Made by a program: the position numbers and the translations under genes. A stretch of DNA of 64,000 nucleotides from Ichthyophis bannanicus (lineage: Eukaryota; Chordata; Amphibia; Gymnophiona; Ichthyophiidae): the NCBI GenBank assembly GCA_033557465.1, contig CM066039.1, positions 44,359,788-44,423,787 of the forward strand, read 5' to 3'. The notes beneath the pieces were generated by a model that saw only the letters and a list, made by a program, of their open reading frames with translations, was not told the origin of the DNA and did no database searches. Shown here in pieces: positions 21,977 to 34,970 of this stretch; within the stretch, counting starts at the first letter, position 1; the number at the start of each line of letters is the position of its first letter.

Positions 21977-24900
21977 TGATAATTCACAACTCACATATAG
22001 GCATGTGTGTGGCACAAACAATGTGGCCATTACAAAACAGCATTTGGTGCCAGATGATGTGGGTGGTTGCTCATACGACTGTGTGTGATTTTTAAGGTTA
22101 GATTTACAGTTAGTGGCTGCCTGTGTTAGCACCTGTTGTTGTTGAACACAAATGATGTTTTGTGATGATATGGGTGGGGAACAGTGTTAGCCATATGGTG
22201 AGATGTTCACAGTGTGAGACCAGTCCACGTTTGGGGACATTAGTCCAGTGGTTTGAATTTATATGTTTCACCTTTGGGGTGTACATTTTGTTCTTAAACT
22301 CCTGTCAGCTGGCTATGTGTTGCTTTGTTATTATGGCCGTATCAGGACATACATATCACAAGACAGATGCTTAGTAGTAGTTTCTGCGGATATTAGGGAA
22401 TATATGTGAAGGGTGGTAATGTCACCCTACAGTGTCTCTGAATGTATACTGCACCAGAAAGCCATGACATGGACATGTTATAGGATGGTGATCTGAGCAT
22501 TGTCCAGCCAGAGAGGTAGTATGGCCACATTTACATGTTGGCGAATTGACCTTAAGTACAGTGCTACATATGTACACAGATACAGAGGATAACCTACCCC
22601 ATATCAGCAAGGGGTGCGTTACAGTGGGCAGGATGAGCAAAGAATGTGTTGGTGGCGTATGGTTGTGCAGAATTCTCAGGGAGTACATGGCATATCTTGC
22701 TGATAAAATCTCAACATATGCCATCATGCCTCAGCTACAGGCTGGGTATGTGAGTAGTGTAGGATAGTACAGTCCACATTAGATAGATTGCATAGATAGT
22801 CAGACAGGGAAGGGGAGGATTATGTTGGCAAAGAAAACCAGACATATGTGAGAGTTGTTTCTCTGAGGTACACATATAGGCTATCCATGCGTGGACATTC
22901 TCAATGACACACAGTGTGATGGCATGCAGCCATCATGCTTTGCGTACAAACATACATGGCATTGGTGTTTAATGACATGACGCACACATTGACAGCTATC
23001 TGTGGAGATCAGCAGCAAATAGCTGTCACTATGATTCAAGGTATGACATCTACACACCAGGATATGTATTTGGTCCCTGCATACATGAGACACTCGTGCA
23101 TATTCCATATGTGTTTCCAGAATTGTAAGCGACTTAGCATTCAACATTGACACACCCCTACACAAAGATAGGGGGCATTGTTGCCAATATAGTGGATCTG
23201 TGTGACTCGTCTGTACTTTGTGATGAGGTGCAAACATGGTGTTTGCTGACATGTCTGTTGATCTTTCTGTACAACAACACAGAGGTACGATGGGGAAAAG
23301 ATTGATTATGGACACCTGAAGATAGCCTCATACAACTCTGTGCTGCCTCTCACATGTGAGAGATCTATACATTGTGATAGGGAGCAGTCAGACATTAGGT
23401 GATGTTGTGGGGTATGAGAGTTGTGGACAGGAAGGTGCAGTGTGTGATACTCTTGTAGAACATGACATATGTTTGTTACTGTTGTGTTTCCCAATGCACA
23501 GGACATACTTTATTCAGATGCTGTTGATGTGTTGGATTGGCATGTGACTGAACATCACCCAAGATGCTTTGCGTTGCGGTAGGTGGATGTACAGCGAGAT
23601 TGTGTGTGCCTGGGGTCATGTGGAAAACATATCTTCATTGCTCTATCATATTGGGCAGATGTTGTGTTGTTTTGTTTTTCACTTCAAGCTCCATCAACCA
23701 TCCCTTGCTGTTGTCACACATATCCCCATGTGTTTGTGTTCAGCATGTCCTGTGCCACACTCTATATGTGTCAGGTACAGCAGATCTGCATGTGTGTGTA
23801 GTCAACTTTTGTATTTGGTTTGCCTGCACTTGCTCCCTACCCCAACATTGTACCATAAGCCAACAACAGGGTATTATTGCCGGTTCACAGGGCCTTTATA
23901 TGTCTGAAGGTCCACTTGGACACATACAGGCCATGTGTTGCAGCTGGAATGCATAAATTTGCATACTTTGTGTGTGGGTGATTACAGGTTGCGTGTGTGA
24001 TGAGACACTCTTCAGGCATAGTACATTATCATGTACTGTGAGGGGACTGTGCACCTGGGGGGCAGTTGTGACTGTGGTATGTCTTCCGTAGTGCTGTTTA
24101 CCGTATGAGCATTATCAACATGTGTTGTGTGGTGTGAGACAAAATGTGTCTTGTGTTGTGAGTCACCACTGATGTGCACGTTTATTTCTTTTCAGATATG
24201 AACATAATGTGGACATGCATCAACAGTGGCTTGACCTTTTCTTTGTACACGTTCTGCTGAGATTCTCTCCCTTCACTGTCACCTCTTATTGCTGTGTAGT
24301 GGTTCATGGGATTGCTGACATACACCTGATGCACACACAAGATAAGTTGCACATTTGTTAATTGCAGATTTGAATCTATGTTTACCTGTTGATGAATCAT
24401 AATTGTCTCATATGCATGTAATGTTTCCTCTATGTGCACATAAACAGATGCATGTCGTGTGTAGCTGTGACACACCTGTGTGACACGAGCATGGACATGA
24501 CCATATCCATGTTGTACCCGTGTGTGTGTTTAGGATTAATGATGTCATCACCAATGTTTTGTTGAGTAATGTTATCATGTACTGTGTGGTTTAACATACC
24601 TTTCTTGTGAATTTGCAAAGGTGTAACGGTGTGCATTGTGTGGTGTTTTTCAAAGGTGGCTAACAAGAACATACGTATCCTCTCATGACACAGGGCTGAG
24701 TACATCCCGGACACGTCTATTACAGTGCATCTGATGTCACCATCACCCACCTTTTGGAGAAACAATACCATAGACATTTTACACCAGAAAGTGGCCCATT
24801 GAATGTTTTACCTCTGAGAGTGAGACATATGACTGTGATGGACAGTATTACTTAATTCTCCATTACAGAGGTGTTCTATGCACTGTTTGTGTGATGGTTC

Positions 24901-27900
24901 TGCAGGGAGTCCTGCTCATTGTTGAGAACACACATGAACTTTCAGAGAAAGTGGAATGTTGACATGTCACGCTTGACTATTCCTAGCCATATTTGGTGGA
25001 ACACTATTAACCTCACCTGTTGGATTGCACATAGTATTGTTACTTTTGGCAGTGTTCCCCCCGTGTGCAGCAGCAAATGACATGGACAGTGCAGCTGATG
25101 CATTCGAACACAGTTTTAGTATTGTTAAGTTTTGGCCCTGGGTGTGACATGCCACCCAGGATACACTCATCTTTTTCTTCCTAATCAAGCATACATCCAT
25201 GTTTGCGCCATACGGCCAACGATGGAGCACTCCTATTGTCTATGTCCACCTGCATTCCACCTGCACATGCTACAAGTGTTACCTCAACAATGATTTTGGA
25301 CACACGACCATCTTAAATTAATGTGGTCAATGTGACAAGGGTGTTTATGTGCATGTGTGACATCACTGTATCATGTTGCAATGTGGATGGTGCTTTTGCA
25401 TATGACGGACTATGTTTGTGAGACAAAACATGTGGACCTCAGACTTCTTTGTGGCTCCGTGTAAGATGTTTGGCCCTCATTTCCTTGTTTAGATGCTGCT
25501 TATTGTGTTTGTTGGATGTGCAGACGTGACAGTCTGCATGTATGTCAACACCTTGCATTTCCCATGTGCACAGTCCAGGGTATGCCCTGTGGTAGGGACA
25601 CTCACATTGCGACATGATGTTTGCAGTGTGGCAATGTGGGTCACCGTTGCACTTCGTCAATTGTGCATTCCATGTATTATGTTATATGTGGCCAAACACT
25701 GTCTACTCTGAAAAAGTTGCAGGGCCACCTCCTTCATGGTGGTATATGTATAGGTATGAGAAGGTCGTTTAGTTTGTATTTTGTTTGTGTTCATGTGCCT
25801 GTGCTACCTGTTAGCATATACTCATTGTGATTTTGAGGAGAGTTTGTGTCTACATTGTTGCAGCTTTGATTCCTAGCTCAGCCATTATGTGAGACCTCAC
25901 ACATTACTTTCCCAGCGTGATTTTCACAATAAAACATTTTCTCAACATAGGCTTTTTTGGTTTGGTTGTCTCCTGTGTTGCAAGATGGATATGGTTTGAG
26001 GGACACATGATGTGTGTTGTGTCCTCAATATGCAGCGCCAACTCTCTACATGCACTCATATGTGCATTACACCTTTGCAGCATGCAGAATCAGGTAGGGG
26101 CTGGAGGTCTGCTGCCCAGTGCATTGTATGCAGTGGATGCACATTATATCTCCTGCTCTTCATTTGTGGTGAATGAATTGACTTTTCTGTGTGAGTTGGA
26201 TTTATGCCCTATTAGAGGTTTTTCAATATTCCATCAGAGATGCACTCACCTTCATATTATGATGGCACTGACTACACTATCTGTGATGTGTAAACCAAAT
26301 AAAGATATTTATTCCACAAACATGTGACTCTTTTGGTGATTGAGCAGGGTGAGACAAAGGCACACATTGCATTGCCTGTTTATCAGTCCTGCGTCGTTGT
26401 GACCCAGAGACTGCATTGTTTTTTTGTCAATGTCATTGGATGAGGATTAACTGGTCTTTGTTCCACGGTAATGAGGGGTTACATGGCTTGACCTAGGCCA
26501 CATGGGGTGCTAGTGGGAATTGATCAGTGTTTGCTTGGGTCCAAGGCCATTTTGTTACCAGTAGGTTAGTCCTTCTCTCTTTGATCACATTGACACTTGT
26601 CTGGGACCATTTGCCACACATGTACATGTGCCACCTGTGCTCACATCCTTGTACAGTGGCAGCTGTGTATCTGGCAGACATATGTAACCTCACTGGGTAT
26701 TAAAGGTTGCCATACACTGTGCTTAGTATGCTTGGCTCAGTGTGCTCAGTGTGTTACAGTGTACTCAGTGTACTGTTTCTGGGAGTGGCTACAGTCATGT
26801 GTTTATACTCTGTAGTTTTGTGTTTTTATCAGCACATGTGCTATATCCTTTGTTTTCTAATCTGCTAACTGTACCATGAGGTAACATCAGGTTCCTCACC
26901 TCTACAAACACCCTTCTCTCTCCTCACTGTACGTCAAGGTGCATCCTGTGTGCTGCTTAGCCATCACATATTCTTTTTTTTCAGAGGTGTCCCACTTTAG
27001 GGTGTTTACATGGCAACACAGCAGGGGGTTTTGTTTTCTGTGATTCAGGTGTTGTGTGTTACACCTGATTACATGTTGAACTTTCACGTGTCTTGATCCA
27101 AATTCTTAACATGATCCACATACCGTCCTCTGTTGCCCTTGTGGTATATTTTTCCCCTCTTTTGCATGCAGTATCCACTGCAGAACATTTCATTGTGTGT
27201 GCACATGTGCACCACATCACAAATACAGACTGCAATTGTATGAGTAATTAGCAGATCTGCATGTGCATTTTCTCATGCTTACTTTTTGGTGTTTGCTTGT
27301 CCTGACAGTCAGCAGGCGGTTTGTTTAATGGACTGCACTCTTTCTTTATGCAGTCTTTGCTATAGAGCTCACATTGTTGGTGTGGCATGCCGGTTTAGCC
27401 ATTGTGATTTGTGGTAGTGGTCATTAGTGTGCTTCCTCTGTGGTGTCTTATATTTGTATGCTGGTCCGTAAACGGTGTTTAACATTTGTTTGATCGTCAT
27501 ATATGTGCTGATGTGTGCTGTGAGCATATTGTACCCTCAACTGAGTTGTTACCCATCCTTCCGTACAATTTACTGTAATGGCAACTGTGTGCCATCCTAC
27601 CCTGATGTGCATGCTGATAACCCACATCCTGGCCTCCTACACATTCCAGCTGTCCCTGATTGCCTCTCCTGTGTGTGCTCTGCATAGCACTTGTACTCCA
27701 CAGTCATCCTGATATGTCACCTATTCTGCCATTTGAGCCTCCTCTGCTGGCCACATCTTACCATCCTCTTTCACACACAGTCATTATAGCACGGTACATT
27801 AACATCACTCTGTGCATGGCTGTAGCTAGCCAGAATATGTTTGTCCATTTTAATGGGTGCCACATGGGATGGAGATGCTTTCTGCAGTACAGCAACTGAT

Positions 27901-28496
27901 CTTCATCCCTCTTTTACTTTTGTATTGTTTTTGTGTTTTAGCTCTGTGCAGTGCTTGTGTTACGTGTGGGTTTGCCACATACCTCCTTTGCCATTCAAAC
28001 TGAGGGATGTTAGTGCTAGTGGGTAACGTTTCTGAGTTCATCTCTACATCCTTGGGGCATCTTTTGCCATGCCTTTGATTGACACAGCTTATGGGTTACG
28101 TACAATAGTGCCTTGGGAGTTGGCAGCCTTTCAACATGGCCTTTGTGGAGAATGAGGTTTACATTTCCTAGCAACGTGTGTTTATATTGTGCCTTCTGAA
28201 ACACCATAACAGGTGCATTGATATCTGGCACAAGGGGGTAGTTCTTTTGAGACAGCATCACAGATTGCTGTACAGTTGCACACAGACAGTTGACATACCT
28301 CTGCCAACCTTATTCACAGGAACATTCAAACCATGGACACCCCTCCATCATTCAGTATCTCCACAGGTTGTCAGCATTCACAACAGAAGAGTATTGGCTT
28401 CTTTCCCAGAGCTTGAGTTTAATGGAGCTGTACTACTCTTATGATTTCAGTCTCCAACGGGAATAGGGCAGTTTACAAGATAAGATACACTCTAAT
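21977..28496. other. 6.5-kb stretch without recognised genes
   Basis: Only short open frames on both strands, none with family resemblance. There are no LINE, DIRS or hAT motifs. The texture stays TG/CA-rich with many CATATG and ACATGTG words, unlike the sequence after 28.7 kb. It may be downstream Harbinger-element DNA or host sequence; the sequence alone does not decide. Confidence 0.45.
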
Positions 28497-28719
28497 CCCC
28501 TGTTGATATCAGTCGACAGGGACTGTGTGCAGTCGCTCCTTGCTACATCAAGAATGGCTGACCCAGTTCTGCCATACCTGATTTAGCTGGGTGAGGCTAC
28601 AGACAGGCCCTGCAACTGATTACCATATGAGAATAACTCTGAACCCCTGTTGATATCAGTCGCCTGCCCCTGTCTGCAGCCCCTCCCTGCCAAATCAGGT
28701 ATGGCAGACCTTGGTCAGC
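28497..28719. mobile_element. Small inverted-repeat element with a duplicated half
   Basis: The left arm (28,557 onward: GCTGACC, then TCTGCCATACCTGATTT) has its inverted partner ending at 28,719 (AAATCAGGTATGGCAGA, then GGTCAGC). Inner arms continue imperfectly for about 50 bp. A diverged direct copy of the right half (CCCCTGTTGATATCAGTCG at 28,497 and 28,644) abuts the left end. This is MITE-like; no target duplication was identified, so the superfamily is open. It sits at the border between LINE-free and LINE-rich DNA. Confidence 0.6.
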
Positions 28720-29015
28720 ACACAGACTTACAATTCCCATACGTTACAATGCACACTGCTGCCATCTGGGACAGTGCTCTCACCTTACCCTGCCTCATAT
28801 AGCACACTTGGCTACACTTTCACCAACATTGTAGGGTGCCATGGCGGACATTGCATTTTCACATGTGCCCTCTGCATTAACCGATGGGCGACGTTCTGTT
28901 ACACTGCTTTGAGAGTGTATTTGCTATCAGTTATGATTCTACAAATATACAATAAGGTACTCCTAAAACAATATTACCCCTAACAGCTACTGCCTCAGCC
29001 AGCTGTCTTCATTTT

Positions 29016-29872
29016 GCACTGTTGGGTATCGAACCCCTGATCCCTGCAGCATTGGTTGGTGTGGTAACCATTGTGCTGCAGCTTTGCTCTCTGATTTGCA
29101 CATCAGCACGCTGCTTATGCCTTTCAGTATTAACATATCTCAGAAAACAGTAGCGCGATGCTTTCTGCCCAGCATACCACTGCCTTATGCCACCCATTAT
29201 TTATCAGCCTCCTAAAGTTACACAGCAAACAGCAGTCTGCATTGCTCACTGTGGGGATCGAACCCATGATCCCTGCAGCATTGGTGGGAGTTATACCCAT
29301 TGTGCTTTGGCTCTGTTCTTCTAATTTAACATCCTTGCGCCACTTATGCAAGCCAGTATTACATTGCGTCAAAAACAATTGCGTGCCGCGTTATGATGTC
29401 CATTATTTATATGCCTCCTAAACTAAACATACCTCAGGCAGCTGTCTACATTGTGCACTGTGGGGGATCGGACCCTGATCCCTGCACCATTGGTAAGTGC
29501 CTTAACCATTGTGCTGTGGCTCTGTGTTTCTGTTTGCACATCAGCGCCCCACTTATACCTTCCATTATGCGATTGCCGCCGTAACCGGCGCGCCGCCTTA
29601 TGCCGCCCAGTAGTAATATGCCGCCAGAAAACATCAGCGCGACGCTTTATGCCGCCCAGTATTCATATGTCGCATAAAAACATCAGCGCGCCTCCTTATC
29701 CCGTCCAGTATTGATGTGTGCCAAAAAACAACTCAGCGCGCTGCCTTATTCGGCCCAGTATTTCTCTGCCTCATAAACTAACACCTCAACAAGCCATTGC
29801 GCATTGTGGGGTTTCGAACCCCTGATCCCCGCACCATTGGTCAGTGCTTTAACCATTGTGCTGTGGCTCTGT
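29016..29872 (-). repeat. Tandem array with four tRNA-like segments and 49-bp subrepeats
   Basis: Four minus-strand tRNA-like segments lie at about 29,016-29,092, 29,245-29,316, 29,453-29,525 and 29,799-29,872. Each has a box A-like AGCACAATGGTTAA and a box B-like GGTTCGATCCC or close variant. They are spaced roughly 230, 210 and 345 bp apart. Between them, and four to five times in a row from about 29,545 to 29,785, runs a unit of about 49 bp of the form CCTTATGCCGCCCAGTATT then CATCAGCGCG. Acceptor stems do not pair well, so functional tRNAs are unlikely. An amplified SINE-derived satellite is the better reading. Confidence 0.6.
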
Positions 29873-30065
29873 TCTTCTGCTTGAGGATCAGCGCGACACA
29901 TATGCCTCCCGTTCGGCTCTCAGTTGCGGTAAGGTGCGGGGCGCACACTGGCGCCGCGCACCTTAGCGCATCTGTCAATCACGGCTTTTCTTCTTCAGGA
30001 CGGAACGCCCACTCCTTATACGGCACACTCACTCTACCGCGGCCCGCACTTTACCGGCCTTTTAG
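29873..30065. other. GC-rich segment after the tRNA-like array
   Basis: A short CpG-rich stretch (GGGGCGCACACTGGCGCCGC and similar) ends near TTAGTAAACATA. No gene is supported; it may be the end of an unidentified repeat. Confidence 0.35.
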
Positions 30066-31920
30066 TAAACATACCCCTTAGGGGCCCATTAATTAATTAA
30101 TTAAGTAATTAATTAATTAAACTTTTCTATACCACCCCTTCCAGAGATCAGGGGCAGTTTACAGATAACCAAACATGTTACATATAACAAATTTGTGAAC
30201 TTCTTACATGATAATATTAACAGTAGAAAAACTTAACTGAGCAGGAACTATATACATATAAACTATGAACACATGTTAAATGGGCTTATGTGTGTAGCAT
30301 TCGGCACTGCATGGGTTAGGTGACTGGTTATGTTCATTATGTGTGTGGCTAAGTCACTTGTGAGTTTGTGCTAGCATTGCCAACTCCATAGTGTGCAGTG
30401 AAGAGGTGAGTTTTGAGCATTTTTCTAAATATCTGGAGATCTTTAATTGAGCGGATCGATAGTGGTAGGGAGTTTCAGAGACTTGGGGCAGTGAACGTGT
30501 GAAGGCTGTGGAGCTCATAGTCTATTTTGTTTTATGAATTGAGCTGGGATCTCAAGGGAGTATAGTGCATTTTCCCTTTGAGATCTTGTAACCATGGGGT
30601 AGGCAGGAGTGTCGAGAGAAAGGATGCACTGTATTCTTAAACAATTTAACGGTTGTCATGAGAGTCTTGTACTTTATTTGATTCATTATTGGGAGCCAAT
30701 GGAGGTCATATAGAATAGGTGTGATATGGATGGTTAGTGGGGCCTTGCAAATGATTCTTGCTGTAACGTTTTGTGCTCTTTGGAGAATGTTGAGATTTTT
30801 GGCAGTTAGACCCTGTAACAGGCTGTTACTGTAGTCAAAATGGGGGGTGATAATGGCTTGAACTACTAATCTGAAATCGTATGGCTGGAGGACTTGTCTT
30901 ATGTGCTGAATAGTCTTTAGTTTGTAGAAGATGTTTTTGACTGTTTGTTTTAAATGGGGGAGCATGCTGAGGGATTGGTTGAGAATTATACCAAGGTATC
31001 TAACCTCTTGCTTGGTTGTGAAGATGACATTAAGGGTGATAGTTTGAGGGAGGGTTGCGTTTTGATTTTTTGTGATGTACATGGCTTCTGTTGTTTTGAA
31101 ATTGATGTTGAGGTTGTAGGTTGTTGGCGTTCAGCCAAGATTTAATTTCTCTGATAAGTTACTGAAGGTGGGGTTGTTTATATCTATGGGGAGAGACAAC
31201 ATAATATCATCAGCATAAATATAATACCCTATGTTAAATTGTTTGAATATGTTAGTGATTGGCTGGAGGTATAGGTTAAATAAAAGGGCTGAGAGGGTGG
31301 ACCCTTGGAGTATCCCTTGATCTTGTGTGAACGTAACTGGGGGTTAATTGCCTATTTGGATACGTAGTCTGCGGTTTGAGATATATGATTTAAACCATTG
31401 CAAGACTGTTCCGGCTAGACCAATTTGTGCTAGTCTTGATATGAGGGTATTGTGGTTAATGTTGTCAAATGCAGAGGCTGTATCTATAAAGACCAGTAAG
31501 AATGCACGTTTAGGGTCATCTATGCCTTGGATAAGATAGTCGAGAAGGCTATCAGGAGGGTTTCAACTTCGTGGAATGGGCGAAATCCAAATTGTTGATC
31601 ATCCAGGGGGGCATTGCGGTCTATGTAGTCTTGAAGTTGGATTTGGATGATTTTTTTCAATGGTTTTAGCAACAAAGTGGATGCTTGCTATTGGCCTGTA
31701 TGAGCTTGGTTCGTTTGTGTTGAGTGTTTTGTTCTTTAGGATGGGGCGTATGGACGACATCTTGAGGTTGATGGGCATGATACCTTGGAGAAGGGATTGG
31801 TTTATTATGTGGAGGAGGTATGGGGCTAGCTCGGTTTTTGCTGACTTAATCCAGGAAACCGGACATGGGTCTAAGGGGGAGGTAGTCGTGTTTAGTTTTT
31901 ATGATAAATGCACCTTAGTT
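30066..31920 (-). mobile_element. L2-type LINE copy L2-B, 5'-truncated
   Basis: On the minus strand a reverse transcriptase remnant runs from about 31,920 to 30,552. It ends in a TTAATTAA-rich tail at 30,066-30,120. Readable blocks include SYRPIAS near 31,670, FIDTASAFDNINH near 31,450 and, in an open stretch at 31,082-30,552, EVRYLGIILNQSLSM, ITPHFDYSNSLLQGL and LYDLHWLPIMNQIKYK. That order is typical of L2-clade enzymes. Several frameshifts make it inactive. The upstream endonuclease is missing. Confidence 0.8.
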
Positions 31921-32227
31921 GCAAAAACCTATGTGTTGTGCAAAGCCTCCATGGTAACGGTCAGGGTTGTGACCAGCATGTTCCTGATAGTTAATGCGTG
32001 GATGTGTACCCTAAAGCATGGCGCAAGAAATGCAGGTATCCCCTCCACACTAACTGCAATGTGCTCACTACATTCACTTTCCATCCCTACCCGGCCCATT
32101 CATCACCTCAACACACAAGTGGCAGTTAATGTGTGAATCAGCATGCAGTAACTGTCATGACCCCAACCATGCAGTTACCATGCAAAAGTGCGCATTAACT
32201 GCTTAGCACACTTTAGTAAATGGCCTC
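31921..32227. other. Unclassified stretch between LINE fragments
   Basis: No coding signal. The closing words CACTTTAGTAAATGGCC and the AGTTAATGTG/TTAACTGC repeats resemble ends of small DNA transposons, but no partner end was found. Confidence 0.3.
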
Positions 32228-32336
32228 ATAGACACTGACGGCAGATAAAGACTATAGACACATAGAAAGATAATGGCAAATAAAGACCATAAAGTCTATC
32301 CAGTCTGCCCATTATGTTGTGTTGGCCGGGCACTGA
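32228..32336 (-). mobile_element. CR1 3' untranslated fragment
   Basis: The words GACGGCAGATAAAGAC and CCAGTCTGCCCA recur here, at 34,715-34,765 behind a CR1 reverse transcriptase, and in altered form near 62,640-62,690 behind another. I therefore read this as a stray CR1 3' end. Confidence 0.6.
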
Positions 32337-32338
32337 GC

Positions 32339-33060
32339 TGAACCGAGGAAGTGGGGAGTTGGTGTCACGGTGAGGGATAATATCAAAGATCAGTTGGTCG
32401 GAGAATATAGAGATAAAGAAGGTAGGTGTGTGGGAGTTAGATTGAAGATGGCAAGGGAGGAAGTGTGGGTGTTGTACATATATGACCCAAATGAACAACA
32501 AAGAGAGTTCTATGACAGGAAATTGGCTGAACTGGAGAAATTAGGGGAAATACCCATAATAATTGGAGGAGATTTTAATCTAACAGTGAATCCATGTTTG
32601 GATAACAGCGGGGGAAGGGATGATGGGAGGGAAAAGGGAGCAGAGTAGCCTACTCAAAATGAAAGATTAGAACTAATCGATGCCTGGAGATGTAGGCACC
32701 CACGGGAACGTAAATAAACTTTCTACTCAGCCCTGCATGGAACATATAGTAGATTAGATATGATATGGGTGGGAGGAGAGTGGATTTCCAAGGTCAAAGG
32801 AGTAGAAAACGGGTCCACTACTTGGACTGACCATGCACCAGTGAGTGTCGCTTTTAATTTGGGATACAGGAATGAGGGATTAAAATTCTGGAGGCTTAAT
32901 GACAGCTACATTTGTTGGTTCTTCCAATATAGAATCATTAACAAAGTCCTTTGGGTGCACATTGAATTTAATATCAATGGGGAAGTGGCATTGGGGATGG
33001 TTTGGGACTGGCTAAAAGCAATGGTTAGAGGACATCTGATTGGAATAGGAGCACGTGCAA
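32339..33060 (+). pseudogene. L1/Tx1-type LINE endonuclease fragment
   Basis: Plus-strand blocks REEVWVLYIYDPNEQQ, IIIGGDFNLTVNP, then SRLDMIWVGGEWIS and TWTDHAPVSVAFNL are the APE endonuclease GDFN, SR-D and DHAP motifs in L1/Tx1 style. KFWRLND follows. Two frame breaks separate them (stops near 32,646 and 32,716). It is the only LINE here on the plus strand apart from the window-edge CR1. No reverse transcriptase follows. Confidence 0.65.
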
Positions 33061-33171
33061 AAAAAAAACAAAAGGGGAGAAGGAGTGTAATTATAGTGCA
33101 GAAAATAAAAATATTAGAAGGTAGCCATCAGAGTGATTCTAACCCGCAGGTGCTGGAGAAATTAAAATCTT

Positions 33172-34707
33172 TTGAGAATAACTACATGTTCAGTAATTTT
33201 GTTCTTTATGATGGTTTCTACCATTTTTCCCGTACTGATGTCAGGCTCACCGGTCTGTAGTTTCCCGGATCATTCCTGGAACCCTTTTTAAAAATTGGTG
33301 TTACGTTGGCCATCCTCCAATCTTCAGGTATTACAGATGATTTTAATGATAGTTCACAGATAATAATAGCAGGTCTGCAATCTCAAATTTCAGTTCTTTC
33401 AAAACTCTTGGATGTATACCATCCGGTCCAAGTGATTTGCTACTCTTCAGTTTATCAAATAGTTGTAATACATCTTCCCGGTGTATCGATATTTCTTTCA
33501 ATTCTTACACAGTATCACCTTTAAATACCACATCAGTCATGGGTAACATCCCTACATCTTCCTCAGTAAAGACCGAAGCAAAGAATTCATTCAGTTTCTC
33601 CACTATGGCCTTGTCGCCTCTTAGTTCCCCTTTAACCCCTCTATCATCTAATGGTCCAAATGGCTCTCTCACAGGTTTTTTGCTATGAATGTACTTGAAA
33701 AAGTCTTTATTATGCATTTTTGCTTCCACAGCAAGCTTCTTCTCAAATTCTGTCTTAGATGCAAGGCATTGATAAGGCAGGCAAACTTGCCAGTGCTTGT
33801 GCTGTTTCCAGTTTTCATCATTGGCTCTTTTTTCCATTTCCTGAAAGATGCTTTTTTGGCAACAGCCTCTCTGACCTCACCTTTAAACCATGCTGGCAGT
33901 TTTTGGACTTCCTTCCACTTTTCTTAGGCGAGGAATACAGCTGGACAGGGCTTCCAAAATAGTATTTTTAAACAACACCCAAGCTTGATGTAAGTCTTTA
34001 ACCTTTGCAACTGCTTTTAGGTTTTTCATAACTATTTTCCTCATTTTATCATAGTTTCCCTTTCGAAAGTTAAAAGGTAGTACTGTGGATTTCCTTACCA
34101 TCCCTCCTCCATTAATTAAATCAAACACGATCATGCTATGATCACTATTGCCAAGTGGCCCCAACACCCTTATCTCTTGCACCAGATCTGGTGTTCCACT
34201 AAGGACTAGGTCCAAAATGGCTTCCCCTCTGGTCAGGTCATAAACCAGCTGCTCCAAGAAGCAGTCATTTATTTCATCTAGAAACTTTATTTCCCTAGCA
34301 TGTCCTGCCAGGACACTGACCCAGTCAATACCAGGATAATTGAAATTATTACTATGCTGTAACTTTTGTTAGCTTCCATGATTTCTTTGAGGATTTCATC
34401 ATCGATTTGCTCATTCTGGCCAGGCGGTCGATAATACAACCCCACTGCCATTGCCTTCCCCTTTTTACATGGAATTTCAATCCATAGAGATTCTACAGCA
34501 AATTTTGTTTCCTGCAAAACTTTAATCCTTTGTAACTCAATGCCCTCTCTAACATAGAGCACAACCCCTCCACTAATTTGATCAGCTCTATCATTACATA
34601 TAGTTTGTACCCAGGTATATTGGTGTCCCACTGGTTGTCCTCCTTCCACCATGTCTCTGACATACCAATCATATCTAACCTCTCATTTAGTGCTATATAT
34701 TCTAACT
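33172..34707 (-). pseudogene. CR1 copy CR1-D: endonuclease and start of reverse transcriptase
   Basis: Reading leftward: MIGMSETWWKED and SGGVVLYVREGIELQ (endonuclease, 34,700-34,300), LDLVLSGTPDLVQ and GNSDHSMIVFDL (34,257-33,883), then the linker FFKYIHSKKPVREPFG and LNEFFASVFTEED (33,837-33,505), then diverged RT N-terminal sequence to about 33,172. Frames break at least three times. It differs from CR1-A in wording (for example FFKYIH against FFRYIR), so it is a separate CR1 subfamily rather than a duplicate. Its 5' side abuts the 3' end of CR1-A at about 34,707. Confidence 0.8.
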
Positions 34708-34970
34708 TAGTAACATAGTAAATGACGGCAGATAAAGACCAGCATGGTCCAGCTAGTCTGCCCAGCAAGATGACAAGAGTAGGTGCACCTGTCGCTCTGT
34801 GCAGGCCACCCCTCCCCATGTCTTTGTTTAGGGGTAAACCCACCACTCCATGTAGGACACCCCTATTTGTTGAGACGTTATATGGTTCAGAAGTTAGATG
34901 GTACCATTTATCTTGTTTTTATCCTATTGCTGTAAAGTGATCCACTGTGTTTGTCCCATGCCTTTTTGAA
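34708..34970 (-). mobile_element. CR1-A 3' untranslated region
   Basis: Lies directly after the CR1-A reverse transcriptase stop on the minus strand. It contains the ACATAGTAAATGACGGCAG and CTAGTCTGCCCAGC words shared with the other CR1 ends in this window. Confidence 0.65.

Noticed and set aside
29016..29872. Four candidate tRNA genes
   Set aside because: Box A and B are recognisable but acceptor and anticodon stems do not pair well and the segments sit in a tandem repeat, so SINE-derived copies are more likely.
30954..32136. Plus-strand open frames at 30,954-31,145 and 31,660-32,136
   Set aside because: They overlap the minus-strand L2-B reverse transcriptase or unclassified repeat DNA and show no domain of their own.
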